Shown one piece after another: positions 58,685 to 64,000 of a DNA stretch of 64,000 nt. Origin of the DNA: an uncultured Clostridia bacterium (GTDB taxonomy: Bacteria; Bacillota; Clostridia; TANB77; CAG-465). The stretch is from the NCBI GenBank assembly GCA_949106495.1, contig CARYZD010000001.1:186001-250000 (forward strand). The letters are read 5' to 3'. The translations under genes were made by a program, and so were the position numbers. The first letter of the stretch is position 1. Each line of letters opens with the position of its first letter. The notes beneath the pieces were generated by a model. That model ran no database searches and was not told the DNA's origin. It worked only from the letters and a program-made list of their open reading frames with translations.

Positions 58685-58713
58685 ATTATATCACAATTAC
58701 ATATTACATGCAA
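58685..58713 (-). promoter_or_regulatory. Internal dcw promoter before murE
   Basis: TTGCAT (58708-58713) and TATAAT (58685-58690) with a 17-base spacer on the minus strand, between the PBP gene and murE. Confidence 0.65.
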
Positions 58714-58718
58714 ATATA

Positions 58719-60899
58719 CTATGGTAACTCACTTAAATCGTCAACACACTTAATTGTAACAATTGATCCTCTTTCTATCTGTTCATTAGGAGTAACATCT
58801 TGTGTTAAAACATAACCTGTTCCTTCTACCCTAACATTTAATCCAGCATTTTTAAATATATTTATAGCCTCGTTTGCTGACTTATTTCTTACATCTGGTA
58901 CTCCTGATTTTTGAGATTCATCTCCTTCTTTATATGTCATTATAACAGAGCCTGGCTCTAAAGATGCACCAGATTTTGGTACTTGTTTACTTATAATTGT
59001 ATCATCTGCAAATTCAGAAGATATATTTAGTTCAAATCCACTTTCACTTGCAATTTGTCTTGCTTCTGCATATGTTTTACCTGTAATATTTGGTACAACA
59101 ACTTCATTATTTTCTGTTTCTGATACAGCATAATCTGTTTGTACATCTAAATATTTTAAAACTTCATCAATAATTGAACCAACTACTGGGCCACAAAGTG
59201 TTGCTCCACCATGTCCAGATGGTCCCTTAGGATCATATAAATTCATTGTAACAACTATTTCTGGATTACTTGCAGGCCCAATTCCTACAAAACCAGCAAG
59301 ATATTTTGTATTATCTCCTCTTCCATTTTCACCTGTAGCTGTTTTACCTGCTATTTGATAATCTGATATTTTAGCAGATTTTGCTGTTCCTAAATTAACT
59401 GTATCTACTAAAGCACTCATTATATTTGATGCTGTAGTTTCTGACATTATTTGTTTTAGTACTTTGGACTCTATCTGCTCATCATAATTTCCAGAATTAC
59501 TTTTTATTTCACGAACAATATATGGCTGAACTAAATATCCACCATTTGCAACAGCGCAATAATTTACAGCTGTTTGAAGTGTTGTAATCTGAATTGTTTG
59601 ACCAAAAGATGATGTAGCAAGGTCAACTTCTGTCATAGCATTTTCATTATGCATTATACCTGTAGCCTCACCTGGCAAATCAATACCAGTTCTAGAATCT
59701 AGATTAAATGCTCTAATATATTCCATAAATTTTGCAATACCCATTTTTTGTGATACTTGCATAAAAACTGGGTTACAAGAATTCATTATTCCCTCTCTTA
59801 ATGATTCACTACCATGTGGGTTATAATATCTCCAGCATTTTATATCCCAAGTTCCTACTTTAACTTTTCCTGAACAATAAAATAACTTATCATCAATATT
59901 TACTATATTTTCTTCTAATGCTGCAACTGATGTTATAAGTTTAAATGTTGAACCAGGCTCTTGTGTATCTGATATTGCTTTATTTCTCCACATTTGATTT
60001 AATGCTTCGCTTTTTTCTGATGAGCTCATATTTTCCCATGAATCTTTTAGCTCTTGAGTATTTGGTGTAAATGGTTCATTTGAATCAAAAGTAGGATAAT
60101 TAGCCATTCCTAAAACTTCACCTGTTGAAGGTCTCATGACAATTATACTACCATATTGAGCTATATTTTCTTCTACAGCTTTACTTAAATATTTCTCTAT
60201 AATTGCCTGAATTGATGCATCAATTGTTAGAACAACATCTTTTCCATCTTCTGCTGCTATATATTGTTCTTGTGTAAATGGAGTTTCTCTTCCTCCTCCA
60301 TCAAAACTTGCAACTATTTTACCAGGATTACCTGATAAATCTTTGTCATAATACGCCTCAACTCCTGCAAGACCTTGATTATCTGTTCCTACAAATCCTA
60401 AAACATGAGATAATAATGTGCCATATGGATAAACTCTAAGCATATCTTCATCTACACTTATTCCTGTTATTTCATTCTTACTTATATATCTTAATAACTC
60501 CTCAGCTTTAGCTTGCTCAACTTTTGTTGCAATAGTTATACTAGATACATTCTTTTTTAATTTCTTCAAAATCTCTTCTTTATCTAGTTCTAATATATCT
60601 GCTAAATTTTGTGCTATTTCTTCTTTTTTGTCTTTTTTTACACTATTTGGAACTGCTGTAACAATGTTAGTTGATATACTTTGAGCAAGTATTCTTTCTC
60701 CAGTTGTATCATATATTGTTCCTCTTTTGGCTTCAACACTTTTACTTCTTGTTTGCTGACTATAAGCTTTTTGAGAGTAATAATCTGATTTAATTACTTG
60801 TATAAATAAAAGTCTACATAGTAAAATAACTACAACACCCATACATGCTGTAAGCATAAATAATACTCTTTTTTTAGTGCTAATACTTACATATGGCAC
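58719..60899 (-). CDS. spoVD: Class B penicillin-binding protein with PASTA domains (SpoVD/PBP2-like)
   Basis: About 726 residues from a GTG at 60899 behind AGAGGTG; the longer frame to 60941 has no binding site. Layout: membrane segment (about 12-33), dimerisation domain, transpeptidase domain with SxxK in EPGSTFKLITSVAAL and KTGTATGENG-like KTATGENG, and two C-terminal PASTA domains (VPNITGKTYAEARQIASESG and VPDVRNKSANEAINIFKNAG). It cross-links peptidoglycan with its SEDS partner. PASTA domains in a mraZ-cluster class B PBP fit SpoVD or a Gram-positive PBP2x-type division PBP. The motif reads KTAT and not KTGT. Confidence 0.93.
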   Translation of the reverse strand: MPYVSISTKKRVLFMLTACMGVVVILLCRLLFIQVIKSDYYSQKAYSQQTRSKSVEAKRGTIYDTTGERILAQSISTNIVTAVPNSVKKDKKEEIAQNLADILELDKEEILKKLKKNVSSITIATKVEQAKAEELLRYISKNEITGISVDEDMLRVYPYGTLLSHVLGFVGTDNQGLAGVEAYYDKDLSGNPGKIVASFDGGGRETPFTQEQYIAAEDGKDVVLTIDASIQAIIEKYLSKAVEENIAQYGSIIVMRPSTGEVLGMANYPTFDSNEPFTPNTQELKDSWENMSSSEKSEALNQMWRNKAISDTQEPGSTFKLITSVAALEENIVNIDDKLFYCSGKVKVGTWDIKCWRYYNPHGSESLREGIMNSCNPVFMQVSQKMGIAKFMEYIRAFNLDSRTGIDLPGEATGIMHNENAMTEVDLATSSFGQTIQITTLQTAVNYCAVANGGYLVQPYIVREIKSNSGNYDEQIESKVLKQIMSETTASNIMSALVDTVNLGTAKSAKISDYQIAGKTATGENGRGDNTKYLAGFVGIGPASNPEIVVTMNLYDPKGPSGHGGATLCGPVVGSIIDEVLKYLDVQTDYAVSETENNEVVVPNITGKTYAEARQIASESGFELNISSEFADDTIISKQVPKSGASLEPGSVIMTYKEGDESQKSGVPDVRNKSANEAINIFKNAGLNVRVEGTGYVLTQDVTPNEQIERGSIVTIKCVDDLSELP

Positions 60900-60991
60900 A
60901 AAATTCACCTCTTTTCTTATAAAGAATAATAACCAAGACAAATCAAGTCCTACTACATAATACTTTAAATTTGCCCTGGTTATTCATAAAT

Positions 60992-61495
60992 TTATAAAAA
61001 TATTCCTTTAATATAATTAATAATCTTATCCCAAAAAGTAGTTTCTTGATTTACTTGTACCTTATTAATTGACTCAGAAGTATCAATATAAACTGTTTGA
61101 TTACTATCCGCTTTCTTCATTCCTAACTGTTGTTTAGCATATGCTTCTATAGCATTTAAATCTGTATTTTGATCTACTGCTATTTGTGATGTTGCAGCTT
61201 CTGAAGAAACAATATCAAGAGTATTCATTAATCCTTGAACTTCTAAGTTCTTTTCATTAATTAAGCTAAATCTATAAGTAATTATCATTGACATAGTAAA
61301 TCCACAAAGTATAAATGCCACCATAGAAACATTTTTTCTTCTTTGTTCTTGTTGTCTTTTTAGACTATTTTGTCTGACAAGATTTCTTCTTACAGCAGTT
61401 TTAGTATTTCTTCTAGGTATGTCTTCTTTAGGTAATATCTTTCTTGCTGCAGAGCCATCTTCATAATACATATTATTGATTTTTCTGGCTGGCAT
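60992..61495 (-). CDS. ftsL: FtsL-like cell division protein
   Basis: A 167-residue bitopic protein with a basic cytoplasmic region (about 1-57), one membrane segment (about 58-76) and a short external part with heptad leucines (NEKNLEVQGLMNTLDIV) and AIEAYAKQQLGMKK, the typical FtsL/DivIC-type ending. Position between rsmH and the PBP gene is the standard place for ftsL. Confidence 0.88.
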   Translation of the reverse strand: MPARKINNMYYEDGSAARKILPKEDIPRRNTKTAVRRNLVRQNSLKRQQEQRRKNVSMVAFILCGFTMSMIITYRFSLINEKNLEVQGLMNTLDIVSSEAATSQIAVDQNTDLNAIEAYAKQQLGMKKADSNQTVYIDTSESINKVQVNQETTFWDKIINYIKGIFL

Positions 61496-61563
61496 CTATA
61501 CTTTCACCTCTTTTCTTTTAATACCACTTTTTACTACCAATTTACTACGTCAAAACTACATTT

Positions 61564-62502
61564 TTACTTTATTATTCTCTCAAAAACACGAAGTTTAGCA
61601 CTTCTTGCTCTTGGATTTTCTTTAAGTTCCTCATCATTTGATACAATAGGTTTCTTATTTACAATTTTTCCATATGATTTATAATTACATACACATACTG
61701 GAAAATCTTTTGGACATGTACATCTTCCTTGCATTTCCTCATATTCATGTTTAACAATTTTATCTTCTAATGAATGAAATGTAATTATAGCAAGTCTTCC
61801 ACCATCACTCAAAGATAAAATACTATCTATAACAGCTTGTTTAAGTTTTTCAAGTTCTTGATTTACTTCTATTCTTATAGCTTGAAACACTCTTTTAGCT
61901 GGATGTTGCTTTTCATTTAAAGCTTTACCTGGCATTGCAGACTTAATTATATCTACAAGTTCAAAAGTAGTCTCAATTTTTTTAATTTCTCTTTCCTTAC
62001 ATATTTTCCTTGCAATAGACTTAGAATATTTTTCTTCACCATAATCTAAAAATATTCTATATAACTCATCTTCTGAATAATTATTTACCACTTCAAATGC
62101 AGATATTTTGTCTTCCCTATTCATTCTCATATCAAGCTTTGCATCATGCATATAACTAAATCCTCTATCTGCTTCATCTAATTGATAAGACGAAACTCCT
62201 AAATCTAGTAATATCCCATCAACACTATTAACATTTAATTCTTTTAAAATATTAATTATATTTGCATGATTATCATGGACAGTGATAAAATTATTAAACT
62301 CAGATAGTTTTTGAGTTGCAGCTTTTATTGCATCTGTATCTCTATCTATTCCAATTAGTGTTCCTGTTCCATTAAGTTCTCTCAAAATATGATATGAATG
62401 TCCTCCGCCTCCTAAAGTGCCATCCACATATATGCACTCAGGTCTAATATTTAAATTTTCTATACATTCATTTAATAATACTGACTTATGTTTAAATTCC
62501 AT
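61564..62502 (-). CDS. rsmH: 16S rRNA m4C1402 methyltransferase RsmH
   Basis: A 312-residue SAM-dependent enzyme with HKSVLLNECIENL, DGTLGGGGHSYHIL, DLGVSSYQLDEADRGFSYMH and FHSLEDKIVKHEYE, all RsmH hallmarks. It methylates C1402 of 16S rRNA. It lies behind mraZ as usual; the binding site is CGAGG. Confidence 0.98.
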   Translation of the reverse strand: MEFKHKSVLLNECIENLNIRPECIYVDGTLGGGGHSYHILRELNGTGTLIGIDRDTDAIKAATQKLSEFNNFITVHDNHANIINILKELNVNSVDGILLDLGVSSYQLDEADRGFSYMHDAKLDMRMNREDKISAFEVVNNYSEDELYRIFLDYGEEKYSKSIARKICKEREIKKIETTFELVDIIKSAMPGKALNEKQHPAKRVFQAIRIEVNQELEKLKQAVIDSILSLSDGGRLAIITFHSLEDKIVKHEYEEMQGRCTCPKDFPVCVCNYKSYGKIVNKKPIVSNDEELKENPRARSAKLRVFERIIK

Positions 62503-62602
62503 TTTTACCTCGTTTTAATACTGTATTTAGTTTTTTTTTATCTTTTGTTCATTATTTTTTTTATCTTTTGTTTATAAACAGTTTTTTCTTTTGTAATATA
62601 TC

Positions 62603-63034
62603 CTAAATGCCTAAATTTGACATTTGAGATGCAATTTGTGAAACATTAAGAGAATCTGATGTAGTATAACTATCCCAATTAGAACTGTCCCAAATTTCAG
62701 CTCTTGTAGATACTCCAACTATAACAACATCTTTTTTTATTCCTGCATAATCTCTTAATACTTGTGGTATATTAATTCTTCCTTGCTTATCTACTTCACA
62801 TTCTGCAGCACCTGCAAAGAAAAATCTCATAAAACTTCTAGCATCATTATTTGTTAGAGGTAATTCCTTTAATTTATTTTCAAATGTTTCCCATTCTTGT
62901 TTTGAATACATAAACAAGCAGTTATCTAAACCTTTTGTGATAACAAAAGATTGACCTAAATCTCCTCTAAATTTTGAAGGAACACTTACTCTTCCTTTGG
63001 TATCAACATTGTGTCTATATTCACCTAGTAACAT
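62603..63034 (-). CDS. mraZ: Transcriptional regulator MraZ
   Basis: A 143-residue protein with two SpoVT-AbrB-like repeats ([20 protein letters not shown] at the start and [20 protein letters not shown] at about 75-94). MraZ binds repeats ahead of its own gene and controls the dcw cluster. ATG 63034 follows AGAGGTGAG. Further upstream candidate GTG-containing repeats lie near 63035-63060 (TGGAAAAGAGGTGAG). Confidence 0.97.
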   Translation of the reverse strand: MLLGEYRHNVDTKGRVSVPSKFRGDLGQSFVITKGLDNCLFMYSKQEWETFENKLKELPLTNNDARSFMRFFFAGAAECEVDKQGRINIPQVLRDYAGIKKDVVIVGVSTRAEIWDSSNWDSYTTSDSLNVSQIASQMSNLGI

Positions 63035-63083
63035 TTGACTCACCTCTTTTCCACTGTTTACCACTGCATACCACTTCACATTT

Positions 63084-63112
63084 ATTCTATTATAAATAGA
63101 AATAAAAATCAA
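63084..63112 (-). promoter_or_regulatory. Promoter of mraZ and the dcw cluster
   Basis: TTGATT (63107-63112) and TAGAAT (63084-63089) with a 17-base spacer on the minus strand. The remaining stretch 63113-63387 upstream is AT-rich and shows no further gene. Confidence 0.65.
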
Positions 63113-63387
63113 TAGTTTTAAAAGAAAAATAATGAAAAAAATATCAAAAACAGAGTGCTTTAAAAACTATTAGTTTACTTAATTAGTCAAAAATCTAACA
63201 GATTTTATGTTACAAAAAAAATCAACTAAAACACTATAAATTTAGAAAGTAGTTTTTAAATTAATTTTATCTTCGTTTTTATTTAACATAAATTTGTATG
63301 CTTATAGTAATGTTTTTGAAACAGACTATAGAAAAATTATATTATACTAACTACTCTAAATTTTATAACATTTTAGTTAAATTTTTA

Positions 63388-64000
63388 TTATACTTTATTT
63401 ATTTTCTTTATACTTGATTTAATAACAGATACTAATTTTTCCATTTCATAAAAACTATTATCATGTGATAAACTTATTCTGATGCCTGATTTTTCCTTTC
63501 CAATACATTTTAAAACATGAGATATATCTGTATTATTAGAATTACATGCACTACCTGTAGAAACAAAAATTTTATTCATTTCAAGAAATAGTTTTAGTTC
63601 ATCTGAATCTATACCATTAATAGAAAAATTTAAATTACTGCATACCCTATTTTCTATGTCTCCATTTATTTGAAAACCAGGAATACAACTTAATTTACAA
63701 ACTAAATAATCTCTTAATCTTTTTTCAATTTCATTATTTCTATTCATGTTACAGTTTGTATTAACTAAAGCTTCTGCCATTCCAACAATTCCTGCAACAT
63801 TTTCTGTACCAGGTCTAATACCGCATTCTTGATGTCCACCATTTAATAAATTCTTAACATTTACTCCTTTTTTTAAATATAATGCTCCTACTCCTTTTGG
63901 TCCATTAAACTTATGTGCTGATAGACTTAGTGCATCAAATTTTGAAGCATCAATTTTTATATGTGGAACTGCTTGAACCGCATCTGTGTGAAACAGTATT
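63388..64000 (-). CDS. Cysteine desulfurase (NifS/IscS-like), cut by window edge
   Basis: The frame is open to the right edge (204 codons visible). It contains HTDAVQAVPHI, the PLP lysine in SLSAHKFNGPKGVGALY, RPGTENVAGIVGM, and the catalytic cysteine in STGSACNS. It therefore belongs to the PLP-dependent cysteine desulfurases that supply sulfur for iron-sulfur clusters or tRNA thiolation. ttcA in the same window would need such a sulfur donor. The N-terminal half is missing from the window. Confidence 0.93.
   Translation of the reverse strand, partial: ILFHTDAVQAVPHIKIDASKFDALSLSAHKFNGPKGVGALYLKKGVNVKNLLNGGHQECGIRPGTENVAGIVGMAEALVNTNCNMNRNNEIEKRLRDYLVCKLSCIPGFQINGDIENRVCSNLNFSINGIDSDELKLFLEMNKIFVSTGSACNSNNTDISHVLKCIGKEKSGIRISLSHDNSFYEMEKLVSVIKSSIKKINKV

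Noticed and set aside
1..64000. CRISPR arrays, rRNA operons and insertion sequences
   Set aside because: No regularly spaced direct repeats, no rRNA-like sequence and no transposase with terminal repeats were seen. The Rpn-family gene has no recognisable terminal repeats.

Overview
The window is very AT-rich and carries sporulation genes (spoIVB, spoVD/spoVE-type), an Asp23/AmaP envelope-stress operon, a glmS ribozyme, a pheST T-box and LPxTG/sortase surface proteins. This points to a low-GC, Gram-positive, spore-forming member of the Clostridia, probably gut-associated. I cannot name the species.

Layout. (1) 1-10.7 kb is one end of a prophage. From the left edge it has a packaging-like gene, two phage tRNA genes (Ile-UAU and Pro-UGG), a roughly 700-base non-coding but highly structured stretch, then leftward early genes (late-regulator sigma-like protein, RusA, SPFH protein, SSB, ERF annealase, Gp157, DUF6291), an excisionase-like gene, a divergent Cro/CI-type switch, a membrane protein and a tyrosine integrase. 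It ends inside a tRNA-Tyr gene whose 3' half is left at 10730-10787. (2) 10.8-14 kb is accessory: an Rpn-family nuclease, small orphan genes, a membrane protein with anti-sigma-like layout and a secreted matrixin. (3) 14.1-20.5 kb is core: xseB-xseA-nusB-DUF2273-amaP-asp23, hinT, a short alaS and divergent ttcA. (4) 20.5-21.2 kb holds two tandem copies of what looks like an undescribed type I toxin-antitoxin locus. (5) 21.3-32.5 kb is cell envelope: a cohesin-like membrane protein next to a dockerin-bearing glucosaminidase, ribozyme-controlled glmS, a class A PBP with a frameshift, and a pilin-sortase pair. (6) 32.5-50.7 kb mixes recO-yqzL-era, smpB, dacA, T-box-controlled pheST, a BRO protein, spoIVB and several unknown envelope proteins. 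(7) 50.8-63.1 kb is the division/cell-wall (dcw) cluster from mraZ to sbp, without murF, murD, ftsA or ftsZ. (8) A cysteine desulfurase gene runs off the right edge.

How the parts connect. Peptidoglycan supply and use dominate the host part: GlmS makes the amino-sugar precursor, MurE/MraY/MurG build lipid II, the SEDS protein, SpoVD-like PBP and class A PBP polymerise it, and DacA and the glucosaminidase trim it. RNA-level control is prominent: T-box, ribozyme, antisense RNAs, a terminator directly behind the alaS promoter, and the structured prophage RNA.

The strongest candidate for something new is the pair of type I toxin-antitoxin units at 20.5-21.2 kb. Each unit has its own matched pair of complementary terminator loops. 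The structured prophage RNA at about 0.9-1.6 kb is second.
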